A DNA stretch of 64,000 nt from CALEAR01 sp035301485. Its GTDB lineage: Bacteria; Pseudomonadota; Gammaproteobacteria; Pseudomonadales; Alcanivoracaceae. The notes under the pieces are model-generated. The model was not told the origin of the DNA. It worked only from the letters and a program-made list of their open reading frames with translations, and did no database searches. The translations under genes and the position numbers were made by a program. Shown in pieces: positions 52,564 through 61,627 of the stretch (position 1 is its first letter; every line of letters starts with the position of its first letter). Location: the NCBI GenBank assembly GCA_035301485.1, contig DATGUF010000021.1, positions 1 to 64,000 on the forward strand. Reading direction: 5' to 3'.

Positions 52564-53475
52564 TTACCTAACACGCTCATCACGCATGATAGCTTCAGTT
52601 TCACCAACCTCAACGGCCTGCACAAACCTTGAGAGTTTGTTAGCCACGAGCTCGGGCGACGACAATGTAAGCCAATGGCCGGCCTCCACATCAGTGCGGT
52701 ACAGCTCTGGCACCCAACGGGGTAAATCGTCAAACAAAGCAGCACTCACATATCTATCTTGCGTAGGCACTAATAATTGCACAGGGCAATGCGCATAACG
52801 CTCTTGCGGCTTACACAAGGTGGGCAACATGTTAGCGCGATACAGCCAAACACCCATTGCACCGTCACTGGTTTGGTATGGATTTACCTCCACCTCTTGC
52901 ACACCTTCTGCTTGCTTGAGAAACCACGGCCATCTTGCTCCTAACCCCGCATGCCACATTGCTTCTGGCAACCAAGGCAATTGAAACAAGGCTATGTACC
53001 AAGAGTTAAGCGTTTGCCCCAGTAATGCCGACGCACCTTTTTTATTAAAACGAGCGCGAAACCAGTATGCAGCATGGTCTAAACAAGGGCCTGAAATAGA
53101 TGTATATGAAAGAATCCGGCTTTGCATTTCCCCGCTGGTTATAAACTCCCAACCTTGAATGGAGCCCCAGTCGTGGCCTGCTAAGTGAAACGAACGCCCT
53201 GCTAACAAAACCTTTGCTACCGCGGTAAAATCCGCTTCCAGAAGGTGAAACTGGTAGTGTTTGCGCCCCTTAGGCTTGCTAGAAGCGCCTGCTCCACGCA
53301 TATCGTAGCTCACCACGTAAAAGTTTTGCGATAAACGTTCTGCCACACTCTGCCACACCAAATGGTTATCCGGGTAACCGTGCAATAACACTATTGGGGT
53401 TCTGCTACTGTCACCCCAAGTGTAGGCTTGCAATTCCACCCCTTTGGATGGCACTGAATACGTTCTTTTTTCCAT
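52564..53475 (-). CDS. Alpha/beta hydrolase of the epoxide hydrolase type
   Basis: The 303-residue protein has the oxyanion segment LHGYPDNHLVW and the nucleophile elbow GHDWGSIQGW with aspartate D102 instead of serine, the mark of epoxide hydrolases and haloalkane dehalogenases. EAGHWL near the C terminus carries the likely catalytic histidine. No signal peptide is visible. It is cotranscribed with the truncated haemoglobin and faces almA, so a role in handling oxidised hydrocarbons is plausible but unproven. The Asp nucleophile makes a carboxylesterase unlikely. Confidence 0.8.
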   Translation of the reverse strand: MEKRTYSVPSKGVELQAYTWGDSSRTPIVLLHGYPDNHLVWQSVAERLSQNFYVVSYDMRGAGASSKPKGRKHYQFHLLEADFTAVAKVLLAGRSFHLAGHDWGSIQGWEFITSGEMQSRILSYTSISGPCLDHAAYWFRARFNKKGASALLGQTLNSWYIALFQLPWLPEAMWHAGLGARWPWFLKQAEGVQEVEVNPYQTSDGAMGVWLYRANMLPTLCKPQERYAHCPVQLLVPTQDRYVSAALFDDLPRWVPELYRTDVEAGHWLTLSSPELVANKLSRFVQAVEVGETEAIMRDERVR

Positions 53476-53664
53476 GAGCTATTCGCCCTGTGTAATGAAT
53501 GGTTGTGCACCATTACAGCAGTGATTCACAACACTTATAATGCTTTACTGTTCCATCACGCTGTAGTTTGGGCCAACCCAATGCTTTGCTTAAGCGCTAA
53601 CAAGCAGATGTGCCGCCCCAGTTTTGTTACAATAACGAAAATCCTCAATACATAGGCATCCATC

Positions 53665-53913
53665 ATGAGTCAAATCCCTTTAATCGATCGCATTGCCGCC
53701 GAAGTAAGCGCTCGCATGCCCAGCGGGCTTGGTGAATTACGTCACGATGTGGAGCGTAACGTACAGGCTGTGCTACAAGAAGCTTTGGCACGCTTCGATC
53801 TTATTGGCCGCGAAGAATTTGAAGTGCAGCGCCAAGTGTTGCTGCGCACTCGTGAGAAATTAGAAGAGCTGGAAAAAATTGTCGCTGAACTAGAAAAAAA
53901 CTCGGCAAGCTAA
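53665..53913 (+). CDS. ubiK: Ubiquinone biosynthesis accessory factor UbiK (YqiC/BMFP family)
   Basis: UbiK is a small coiled-coil protein that assists the cytosolic ubiquinone-making complex with UbiJ and membrane lipids. The 82-residue product fits: an N-terminal amphipathic part (MSQIPLIDRIAAEVSARMP), DVERNVQAVLQEALARFDLIGREEFEVQ in the family core (quoted in part), and a C-terminal coiled coil (LEELEKIVAELEKN). In many gammaproteobacteria it sits just upstream of comM, as here. Confidence 0.9.
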   Translation: MSQIPLIDRIAAEVSARMPSGLGELRHDVERNVQAVLQEALARFDLIGREEFEVQRQVLLRTREKLEELEKIVAELEKNSAS

Positions 53914-54025
53914 ACCTTCTCCTACATTTTTCTACGCCGTTTCGTACCCACCTTGTTTTAATTCACTGTCACACTCTCAACAGCCTCCGCGTTACGTTAA
54001 TACCACAGTAATACGGAGGCGATGT

Positions 54026-55504
54026 ATGGCAGTTTCGTTGGTATTTAGCCGAGCTCAAGTAGGCTTAAGTTCCCCCCAAGTAAGAGTGGAAACTCACCTT
54101 TCTGGCGGGCTGCCTGGCTTTTCCATTGTGGGCCTTCCAGAAGCCGCCGTGCGTGAAAGCCGCGACCGCGTTCGCTCGGCCATTCTCAACAGCGGTTTTC
54201 GCTTCCCACAGCAACGCATCACCGTTAATTTAGCCCCTGCTGACCTGCCCAAACACGGCGGACGTTTTGATCTTCCCATCGCCCTCGGCATCCTAGCTGC
54301 TAGCCATCAAATTAACCAAAACGGTTGGCACAACAAAGAATTTATTGGCGAGCTAGCACTAGATGGCACCTTGCGCCCTTGCCAAGGAAGCTTACCCGCC
54401 GCCTTGGCTGCAGGGCGAGCCAACAAAGTGCTCTATCTACCTACTTGCATGGCCACTGAAGCAGCGTTAAGTGGCTATGCTGTACAAGGCGGAGAGTCCC
54501 TCAAAGAGCTTTGCACCATGCTCGTTAAAAAGAACAAAAACACTTACACGCAACCCCCTGCCGTGCCTTCACATGCCGCAGAGGGGCCCTGTTTAAGCGA
54601 AGTACAGGGGCAATCCGCTGCTAAAAGAGCCTTAGAGCTCGCGGCCGCTGGCGGCCATTCTTTATTACTGTGCGGGCCACCAGGTAGTGGTAAAAGCATG
54701 CTTGCTGAGCGCCTTCCTAGTTTGCTGCCACCGCTCACAAAGGAGCAGGCACTTACTGTGGCAGCGATTTACTCCTTGGGCGAAAGGCGCACGGTGGAAA
54801 AGTTTTATTTCCCACCCCAGCGTTCTCCGCATCACTCCTCTTCCAGCGCCGCCTTATTAGGTGGCGGGCGCCAACTTAACCCAGGCGAAGTAACACTGGC
54901 CCATCATGGAGTGTTATTTTTAGATGAACTGCCTGAATTTAATCGAGCTGCACTGGAAGCCTTACGCGAGCCATTAGAAACAGGGGTCATTTACCTTAGC
55001 CGCGCTGATAGAAAGATAGCCTATCCCGCTAATTTTCAACTGATAGCGGCCATGAACCCTTGCCCCTGTGGTTGGCTTGGTTACCCAGAAAAAAGCTGTG
55101 GCCATATGTGCGGCAAAGCGCAGCGCTATCAACAAAAGATCTCCGGCCCCTTATTAGACCGCATCGACTTACATGTATCGGTAACACCTGCCGCACCGCA
55201 GGAATTATTTGCCGCTGCACCAGCTGAAAGCAGCGCCAGCGTGCGTAAACGCGTGCTTGTGGCACAGCAAAAACAATTCGATAGGCAAGGAAAACTAAAT
55301 GTACAACTGCGGCCCAACGAGCTACAGCCATACTTTACTGATTACGAGGAGTGGTTAAGTAAGGTGATGCAAAACCTCTCGCTTTCCGCGCGAGGTTTGC
55401 ATCGTATTATGCGCATCGCTTTAACGATCAGCGATTTAAACAACCAAGAAAAAATACTAAAACCCGCCATACAAGAGGCGTTAAGCTATCGCTCCCTGTT
55501 CTAG
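54026..55504 (+). CDS. comM: YifB/ComM family Mg-chelatase-like AAA+ ATPase
   Basis: ComM is a hexameric helicase that promotes branch migration of integrated DNA during natural transformation; related YifB proteins occur in non-competent species. The 492-residue protein has an N-terminal Lon-type domain (LPGFSIVGLPEAAVRESRDR), Walker A GPPGSGKSMLAE, Walker B-like LDELPEFNR, and the cysteine-rich CPCGWLGYPEKSCGHMC. The C-terminal LLDRIDLHVSV and LSARGLHRIMRIA fit the family. Its stop lies two bases from the convergent aldehyde dehydrogenase. Confidence 0.92.
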   Translation: MAVSLVFSRAQVGLSSPQVRVETHLSGGLPGFSIVGLPEAAVRESRDRVRSAILNSGFRFPQQRITVNLAPADLPKHGGRFDLPIALGILAASHQINQNGWHNKEFIGELALDGTLRPCQGSLPAALAAGRANKVLYLPTCMATEAALSGYAVQGGESLKELCTMLVKKNKNTYTQPPAVPSHAAEGPCLSEVQGQSAAKRALELAAAGGHSLLLCGPPGSGKSMLAERLPSLLPPLTKEQALTVAAIYSLGERRTVEKFYFPPQRSPHHSSSSAALLGGGRQLNPGEVTLAHHGVLFLDELPEFNRAALEALREPLETGVIYLSRADRKIAYPANFQLIAAMNPCPCGWLGYPEKSCGHMCGKAQRYQQKISGPLLDRIDLHVSVTPAAPQELFAAAPAESSASVRKRVLVAQQKQFDRQGKLNVQLRPNELQPYFTDYEEWLSKVMQNLSLSARGLHRIMRIALTISDLNNQEKILKPAIQEALSYRSLF

Positions 55505-55506
55505 CA

Positions 55507-56937
55507 TTATTTTTTCAAGAGGAACTTGTACACCATTTCATGGGTTTTTCTGTTAAAGGGTGGCAATAGCATCGCTGTGCCATTAATGCGCCCCTTACGG
55601 AAAACAGATTTCGGTTTAGTAAAGGTTAAAAAACCTTCGCGGCCATGATACTGCCCCATGCCCGAATCACCCACGCCACCAAAGGGGAGATCATCAATGG
55701 CCACATGGCTCATAGTATCGTTGATACACACTCCACCAGAGTGCGTGTGCGCAATCACATAGTTGGCACGCTCATTGCTCCAATCGAAGTAATACAATGC
55801 CAACGGACGCGGACGCGCATTCACGTGGGCCACGGCTTCTTCTAGTGTTTTATAGCCATACACCAACATAATCGGGCCGAAAATTTCTTCCTGCGCTATT
55901 TTCATCTCATCCGTAACATTAAGCACTAAGGTATACGGCATTTTGCGCGTGTTCTCGAAAGATTCGTTGGCAGGGTTAACACGTATGATTTTTGCACCCT
56001 TTGCCTCTGCATCGGCCAAATTGCTTTGCAAACGATCATGTTGACGCTGGTTAATAATGCTCGTTACATCCGGATTATTAACGATAGTGGGATACATAGC
56101 GCTCACTTGGGCTATGAACTCTTGCACAAATTCATCAATGCGTTGTTCTGGGCAAAGCAAATAATCAGGCGACACACATGTTTGGCCGGCGTTGAAACAC
56201 TTACCAAAGGCAATACGCTCTACCGCATCTTTCATGGGATAATCTTCACCAATAATAGCGGGGCTCTTTCCACCTAACTCAAGGGTAACTGGCGTTAAGT
56301 TATTCGCCGCTGCACGCATAATGTGCCTGCCCACCGCGGTGGACCCTGTGAACAAGATGTGATCAAACGGCAACGATGAAAAAGCAGTGGCAACTTCTAA
56401 TTCACCGTTTATCACTGCTACGTGGTCCTCTGGAAAAACCTCTGCCAGCAGTTTCTTCAACATCTCCCCTGTTTTTGGCGTGAACTCGCTCATTTTGATC
56501 ATCACGCGGTTACCAGCTGCAAGGGCCGCTAATAAAGGGCCAAGCGCTAAGTAAACAGGATAGTTCCAAGGCACAATCACACCAATAACACCAAGAGGCT
56601 GATGCACCACTGTTGCCTCACCTGGAAAGCCCATTAAGCCAAGCCCACGACGCTCTGGCTTCATCCATCTACGAATGCGCTTACGGTAGTATTTAATACC
56701 TTCCAGAGTGGTTAAGATCTCGGCTATTTTTGTTTCATCCTCGGAGCGGCTACCAAAATCTTCATTGAGCGTAGCGGTAATTAGGTCCACATTGTTGCGC
56801 ACCACTGCATCGAGCTTATCTAACGAGGCACGCCTTTCTTGCAAAGAGGGGTATGGATTTTTGCCGTAGGCTTCACGCTGCGCAGCCAGTATTTTTTGCA
56901 GCTCTTGTGTCGCAGCTTCTACAGTAATTGATGTCAT
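55507..56937 (-). CDS. Coniferyl-aldehyde-type NAD(P)-dependent aldehyde dehydrogenase
   Basis: This 476-residue enzyme belongs to the coniferyl aldehyde dehydrogenase (CalB) subgroup of the ALDH superfamily, which also includes fatty aldehyde dehydrogenases. The cofactor motif FTGSTAVGRHIM, the catalytic glutamate in LELGGKSPAI and the catalytic cysteine in FNAGQTCVSPDY are intact. The C-terminal region has a long hydrophobic-basic tail ending MVYKFLLKK, seen in membrane-associated fatty aldehyde types. The ATG at 56937 is preferred because GGAGAAG precedes it; an upstream in-frame ATG at 56964 is open too. Near almA it could oxidise alkane-derived aldehydes. Confidence 0.88.
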   Translation of the reverse strand: MTSITVEAATQELQKILAAQREAYGKNPYPSLQERRASLDKLDAVVRNNVDLITATLNEDFGSRSEDETKIAEILTTLEGIKYYRKRIRRWMKPERRGLGLMGFPGEATVVHQPLGVIGVIVPWNYPVYLALGPLLAALAAGNRVMIKMSEFTPKTGEMLKKLLAEVFPEDHVAVINGELEVATAFSSLPFDHILFTGSTAVGRHIMRAAANNLTPVTLELGGKSPAIIGEDYPMKDAVERIAFGKCFNAGQTCVSPDYLLCPEQRIDEFVQEFIAQVSAMYPTIVNNPDVTSIINQRQHDRLQSNLADAEAKGAKIIRVNPANESFENTRKMPYTLVLNVTDEMKIAQEEIFGPIMLVYGYKTLEEAVAHVNARPRPLALYYFDWSNERANYVIAHTHSGGVCINDTMSHVAIDDLPFGGVGDSGMGQYHGREGFLTFTKPKSVFRKGRINGTAMLLPPFNRKTHEMVYKFLLKK

Positions 56938-57118
56938 AAATATGCTTCTCCAGCTTCGTGGCAACGTTACGATCGCCCATTCATTGTTGTTTTTCTAGGC
57001 ACTATAGCACTATAGCTTTCCCATTATGAGCCTAGTAAAACACGAATACGTCAAAGTTCCATTGCCCCCATGGCCAGAGATTAATGGCACAATGCTCGGT
57101 GCTAGTTGCAGCGCAACT

Positions 57119-57147
57119 TTAAGGTTGCTACTGTTTCATTTTATAAT
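57119..57147 (+). promoter_or_regulatory. Probable promoter of the response regulator gene, with a hairpin upstream
   Basis: A perfect -10 hexamer TATAAT lies at 57142-57147 with a poor -35 at about 57119-57124. Just upstream, AGTTGC (57104-57109) and GCAACT (57113-57118) form a hairpin. The rest of the 311-base gap from the aldehyde dehydrogenase holds the direct repeat GCACTATAGCACTATAG but no gene. Confidence 0.4.
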
Positions 57148-57248
57148 AACGGCCGTAACATCTAGCCTCTCATATAACTTATTATTCTGCTTGTGCTTTT
57201 TGATATTTTAAATGTTTACACAAGCTTAATGGCATAAGGAGCTGCGCC

Positions 57249-57947
57249 TTGCGTATCGCTTATCTTGAAGACGATAAAACCCAAGCGGAATTAATCCGTA
57301 ACTGGTTAACAGAAGCGGGCCACACCTGCATGCACAGTGCTAGCGGCCGCGAGTTTATGGTGATGATGCGCCGTGAAACCTTTGATTTGCTGCTACTAGA
57401 TTGGGAAGTACCAGACATGAGCGGCCGCGAGGTGCTCTCTGAAGTAAGAGCAAGTGGAAACGCTGTACCCGTGCTTTTTGCCACCCAACGTGACGACGAA
57501 GCCTCTATTGTTGGCGCCCTAAAAGACGGTGCCGATGATTACATGATTAAACCTGTACAAAAAGCTGAATTGCTCGCTCGTATCGATGCCCTCGGCCGAC
57601 GTTCCGGTGTGGGCGAAGTAGTACCCACTACCATTCAAGAAGTGGGTCCTTGGACCATTGATCGTGAGCATCGCACCATTCGGCTCGATGGTGAAGTAGT
57701 AAAACTAACCGACAAAGATTTCGAATTAGCCAGCTACCTCTTTCAAAACGTCGGAAAGCTCATGTCGCGTAGCCACTTGCTAGAAAAAGTATGGGGTATT
57801 CTATCTGCCATTGAATCGCGCACGGTAGATGTGCACATCAGCCGTATTCGCCGCAGCTTAGAAATACGGCCTGAACGCGGCTACCGCATTAAAACTATCT
57901 ACCAGCACGGTTATCGTTTAGAAGCTACTAGCTCCGAAGATAATTAA
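57249..57947 (+). CDS. OmpR/PhoB-family response regulator
   Basis: The 232-residue protein has a receiver domain starting MRIAYLEDDKTQ, with phospho-acceptor D51 in LLLLDWEVPDMSG and conserved Lys in YMIKPVQKAEL, and a winged-helix domain ending in RGYRIKTIYQHGYRLE. The start codon is TTG at 57249, supported by AAGGAG seven bases upstream and by the receiver alignment. Its partner is probably the CHASE2 kinase that follows, but a terminator separates them. Targets are unknown. Confidence 0.9.
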   Translation: MRIAYLEDDKTQAELIRNWLTEAGHTCMHSASGREFMVMMRRETFDLLLLDWEVPDMSGREVLSEVRASGNAVPVLFATQRDDEASIVGALKDGADDYMIKPVQKAELLARIDALGRRSGVGEVVPTTIQEVGPWTIDREHRTIRLDGEVVKLTDKDFELASYLFQNVGKLMSRSHLLEKVWGILSAIESRTVDVHISRIRRSLEIRPERGYRIKTIYQHGYRLEATSSEDN

Positions 57948-57968
57948 TCAGCAACAACCCCAACAAGA

Positions 57969-58001
57969 ATGGGCGGCACAGCACATAAACCGCCCATTTT
58001 T
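57969..58001 (+). terminator. Intrinsic terminator between response regulator and CHASE2 kinase
   Basis: ATGGGCGG (57969-57976) pairs perfectly with CCGCCCAT (57990-57997) and five T follow. It closes the response regulator transcript in front of the kinase gene. An in-frame ATG at 57969 is inside this stem and is therefore not taken as the kinase start. Confidence 0.8.
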
Positions 58002-58019
58002 GCGCTTATAGGTTTAGCC

Positions 58020-60620
58020 ATGGCAAAAATATCTCATCGATATTTTCTCGAACATCTTGCCGTACTTATCGTCATAGCCGTCTTAACCGCATTAATGTTG
58101 CGCAGCGATGTGACCACGCCGCTAAGCCGCTATATTTATGATCGTATGATACCCCTGTTGCCTGTCACCGATTTCTCGGACATTGCCATTGTGGGTATTG
58201 ATAAAAAAAGCTTAGCTGAAATAGGTGCTTGGCCATGGGATAGGCGCGTGCACGCCCACCTTATTGAACAATTAAATGATTTTGGCAGCAAAGCCATCGT
58301 ACTCGACCTCACTTTTTCTGAGCCCGATCGTACACGCCCTGAATCCGACGGCGCCTTGATGCGCGCTTTCAGCGCTAGTGAAAAAGTATTCCTGCCCGTG
58401 CATTTTGCGACCAACTCCGAAGATGAAATACTGGAAACCATGCCACATATGTTTTTCGCACAAACTTCAGCGGGAATGGGCCATGTGAACGCGAAACTCG
58501 ACGACGACGGCGTAGTGCGTGGCATCCATCTACGCACAGGAATAGGCCAGCCATCTTGGAAGCATTTAACACTAGTGCTCAACGAATTTTTAGACCCCGA
58601 GCACACTCCACATTTTGAAATTCGCCCAGAGCCACCTCCTGAAAGGCTACAAATAGAGCCGCGCCACTATCGCATGGTGCCCTTTAAAGAGCTTGATAAC
58701 ATCGCGCCACCTATCTCTGCTTCTGATGTGATTTATCAACGGGTATCCCCAGAGCAGTTTAAAGACAAGGTGGTGTTTGTTGGTGCTACGGCCTCTGGGC
58801 TTGGCGACTTATTACCTGTGCCCTCAACAGACAGCAGCGGGCTAATGCCAGGCGTGGAAGTTAACGCTAACATTTTCAGCGCCTTACGCGCCAATGCTCT
58901 CATTAAGCCCACATCTGTTACTAGCACTTGGGCTATTACCTTCGCCCTCGTACTAGCCACGCCTTTACTCTTGCCCTTGCTCTCACCTCGTTGGGCTATC
59001 CCCTTCGTGTTTGCCATGCTAGTAAGCGCGCTAGCACTCAGCTATGTTTTACTGGCTTGGCAGCACAAGTGGCTACCCATTGGGCCCGCTTTACTCGGCA
59101 CTTTACTCACTTACCCTCTATGGACATGGCGCCGTTTAGAATCTTCCCTAGCGCACATTCGTCGTTCGCTGCGGCGCTTATCCGTGCACGACGACCTCAA
59201 CCTCAGGCTCATTCAGCCTGCTCCACTAAACAGCGCTATCACCATGCTAGAAATAACGCTGCCTGTGGAGTCATGGCGTTTAGCGCTCAAACCCACCGGC
59301 GCCACAAAACAAGGAGGCGAGCCAGTTTCTTCAAGAAAAGCTTGGCAGGGCAGTAACGCCGAGCGGTTTCTTTTTACTCACGATAAGCAACGCTATGAGC
59401 TGACGATTATTTGGGAAAAAACGCCCACCGCCGAACAACAACAGTGGGTGCGCTCTGTGCTGAGACGCTGCCAGCCGCTTACTCGAGAAAAGCCAGAAGA
59501 GCTCTTTTATGATTCTTTAGCCATACAAATGCAAAAAGTGCGCACGCAAGAGGCTCGCCAAGATGCCTTAACTCATTTCTTTGATATTAGTTTGACGCAA
59601 ATGAGTGATGGCGTTGTTATTTCAGACGCAGCTGGGGAATTACTTTATGTGAATGCGCAAGCTTCAGCTTGGCTAAACATTAACACCCCCGACACCAAAC
59701 AAACGAACTTGCTTCAATTTGGCCGCAAGCTTGTTTTCAGCCGCGAACAAGATAACTGGCTGAACTTAGTAGCCACCGCCATTAAAACAGGGCGCAGTAA
59801 CGTTGAGTGCAAAACATTTAACCATTTAGATATTTACCTAGATATCTTACGCACCAAAGTGGATGAGCAAACCGGTGAGATTCTCATTCTTACCATGAAA
59901 GATATCTCTGAAGTGAAGCAAACCATGCGCACCAAGAGTGAAATGCTCGATTTTTTATCCCATGATTTACGCAGCCCTATGGTGTCGTTATTGGCACTTA
60001 CGGAACAGCACAAGGATAAAGAGCATGATGAAGCCACACAGGAACTCTTAAAACACACTCGTTTTTATGCGCAACGCAGCTTAACTATTGCTGAGCAATT
60101 CTTACAACTTGCACGCGCTGAATCCATGCAAGAGATGGATTTCAGGCCAGTGGATATGCTCGAAATTATGGAACACGCCATAGAGCAAACCATTGTTCGC
60201 GCTAAGCATAAAGATCAAGAGCTGTCCTTTCACTACGCAAAAGATGATGATGTGTGGGTAAACGGACACGCGGAACTACTCGAAAGAGCCGTTGAGAACT
60301 TACTCTCAAACGCTGTTAAATACAGCCCTAAAGGCAGCACCACTACTATTAATTTAGCTTTAGAGGACGACGAGGTGGTATTGCTAGTAAGCGACGAAGG
60401 GGTAGGTATAGAGCCTGAATTTATTCAAGATCTCTTTAAAAGCTTCGCCCGCTCTAACAATATTAAAACCAAAGGTGAACATGGAGCGGGGCTTGGGCTG
60501 CGTTTTGTGGAAGTGGTGGCACAACGCCATCACGGTAGCATTTCCGTTCAAGAGACCTCAAGCAAAGGCAGCACATTTAAGCTATCTTTACCGCATTTTG
60601 TGATGGAATATGAGCAATGA
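58020..60620 (+). CDS. CHASE2-domain sensor histidine kinase with PAS domain
   Basis: This 866-residue sensor has an N-terminal transmembrane segment (HLAVLIVIAVLTALMLR), an extracytoplasmic CHASE2 domain to about residue 300 (IAIVGIDKKSLAEIGAWPWDR, VVFVGATASGLGDLLPVP), then three hydrophobic segments (about residues 300-365), a region of unknown type, a PAS-like domain (MSDGVVISDAAGELLYVNAQ), and the kinase core with the phosphorylated histidine H648 in LSHDLRSPM, the N box ENLLSNAVKYSP, and the G boxes DEGVGIEPEFI and GAGLGLRFVEVV. The ATG at 58020 is preferred to one at 57969 that lies in the terminator stem. It follows the response regulator and is its likely partner; the ligand is unknown. 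Confidence 0.9.
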   Translation: MAKISHRYFLEHLAVLIVIAVLTALMLRSDVTTPLSRYIYDRMIPLLPVTDFSDIAIVGIDKKSLAEIGAWPWDRRVHAHLIEQLNDFGSKAIVLDLTFSEPDRTRPESDGALMRAFSASEKVFLPVHFATNSEDEILETMPHMFFAQTSAGMGHVNAKLDDDGVVRGIHLRTGIGQPSWKHLTLVLNEFLDPEHTPHFEIRPEPPPERLQIEPRHYRMVPFKELDNIAPPISASDVIYQRVSPEQFKDKVVFVGATASGLGDLLPVPSTDSSGLMPGVEVNANIFSALRANALIKPTSVTSTWAITFALVLATPLLLPLLSPRWAIPFVFAMLVSALALSYVLLAWQHKWLPIGPALLGTLLTYPLWTWRRLESSLAHIRRSLRRLSVHDDLNLRLIQPAPLNSAITMLEITLPVESWRLALKPTGATKQGGEPVSSRKAWQGSNAERFLFTHDKQRYELTIIWEKTPTAEQQQWVRSVLRRCQPLTREKPEELFYDSLAIQMQKVRTQEARQDALTHFFDISLTQMSDGVVISDAAGELLYVNAQASAWLNINTPDTKQTNLLQFGRKLVFSREQDNWLNLVATAIKTGRSNVECKTFNHLDIYLDILRTKVDEQTGEILILTMKDISEVKQTMRTKSEMLDFLSHDLRSPMVSLLALTEQHKDKEHDEATQELLKHTRFYAQRSLTIAEQFLQLARAESMQEMDFRPVDMLEIMEHAIEQTIVRAKHKDQELSFHYAKDDDVWVNGHAELLERAVENLLSNAVKYSPKGSTTTINLALEDDEVVLLVSDEGVGIEPEFIQDLFKSFARSNNIKTKGEHGAGLGLRFVEVVAQRHHGSISVQETSSKGSTFKLSLPHFVMEYEQ

Positions 60621-60742
60621 TGCCTTTCGTGCGTTTCACCCATCTGCTTTCAAAGGTATAATCGCGCAATACTCTTTTGAGATATCATGCTACGCAGCTT
60701 AAACTTAAGCTCTTAGGCCACATTAATAACGAGGTACACAAA

Positions 60743-61573
60743 GTGAAAAAACTGCTACTTGGCATTGCTTTCTCTGCCACCCTACTAACAGGCTTAGCCC
60801 AAGCCGATGCTCCTTCTGTTCTTGATCGCGCTGCTAAGAATGCCATAGCAGAACGTATTAAACCCACTGGCACCGTGTGTGTTCAAGGCCAAGAATGCTC
60901 CGGCGCAAGCGCTGCTACCTCCGGCCAAACTGGCCAAGCAGCTGTAGCGGCTACCCGCTCCGGTGCAGATATTTACAACAAAACCTGTACAACTTGTCAC
61001 TCTCCAGCCACCGCTTCTGCATTAGGCGCTCCCGAATTTGGTAAAGCTGATGGCTGGCAAGCACGCCTTGACCAAGGTTTTGACACCATGATGGACCACG
61101 CCATCAACGGCCTAGGCGCTATGCCACCGAAAGGTACCTGTAACGACTGTACAGACGAAGAGCTTATGCTCGCTGTTAAGTACATGGTTAAAGAATCCAC
61201 TGGCCAAGACGTTGGCCCAGCTATTGAGCCCGCCAAGGCAACTGAAACTGAAGAGGCAGAGCAACCTGCCCCAGCTGAAGAAGTTGAAGCTGTTGAGGAA
61301 GAAGCTGCGGAAGAAGTCGCCGGCCGTTCTGGCGAAGAAATTTATAATGCTTCATGCGTAGCCTGCCACGGCCCAGCCACCGCTGCTTTACTAGGTGCAC
61401 CAGCACTAGGCAGCAATGAAGACTGGGCTCCACGTGTAGAACAAGGCTTCGACACCCTAGTGGAGCATTCTCTGCAAGGCCTAAACGCCATGCCACCTAA
61501 AGGCACCTGTGGCGACTGCACAGACGCAGAAATGGCCAACACCGTTCAGTACATGCTCGATCAGCTTAACTAA
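60743..61573 (+). CDS. Dihaem cytochrome c5-type protein (two tandem domains)
   Basis: The 276-residue protein begins with GTG at 60743 (GAGG eight bases upstream) and a signal peptide (LLLGIAFSATLLTGLAQA) for export. It then has two cytochrome c5-like domains with haem sites CTTCH (C82-H86) and CVACH (C205-H209), each followed by a MPPKGTC..CTD segment holding the axial Met and the extra cysteine pair of c5 proteins. An acidic, Glu/Ala/Pro-rich linker (AEQPAPAEEVEAVEEEAAEEV, quoted in part) joins them. The domains are close copies, so an internal duplication is likely. It may carry electrons in the periplasm; its partner is unknown. A strong terminator follows. Confidence 0.9.
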   Translation: MKKLLLGIAFSATLLTGLAQADAPSVLDRAAKNAIAERIKPTGTVCVQGQECSGASAATSGQTGQAAVAATRSGADIYNKTCTTCHSPATASALGAPEFGKADGWQARLDQGFDTMMDHAINGLGAMPPKGTCNDCTDEELMLAVKYMVKESTGQDVGPAIEPAKATETEEAEQPAPAEEVEAVEEEAAEEVAGRSGEEIYNASCVACHGPATAALLGAPALGSNEDWAPRVEQGFDTLVEHSLQGLNAMPPKGTCGDCTDAEMANTVQYMLDQLN

Positions 61574-61598
61574 GTTTTCGTAGTATTAGCTCTGCAAG

Positions 61599-61627
61599 GC
61601 CACCTGTTTACACAGGTGGCTTTTTTA
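61599..61627. terminator. Intrinsic terminator after the dihaem cytochrome gene
   Basis: GCCACCTGT (61599-61607) pairs perfectly with ACAGGTGGC (61612-61620) around TTAC, followed by six T. The last bases of the convergent rep gene abut it. Confidence 0.9.

Noticed and set aside
57022..57080. A short open frame (57026-57211) before the response regulator
   Set aside because: It has no Shine-Dalgarno, a meaningless composition at the end, and overlaps the likely promoter.
57969..58019. Upstream ATG as the start of the CHASE2 kinase
   Set aside because: It lies in the stem of an intrinsic terminator and has no Shine-Dalgarno; the sequence MAKISHRY at 58020 precedes the first membrane segment directly.
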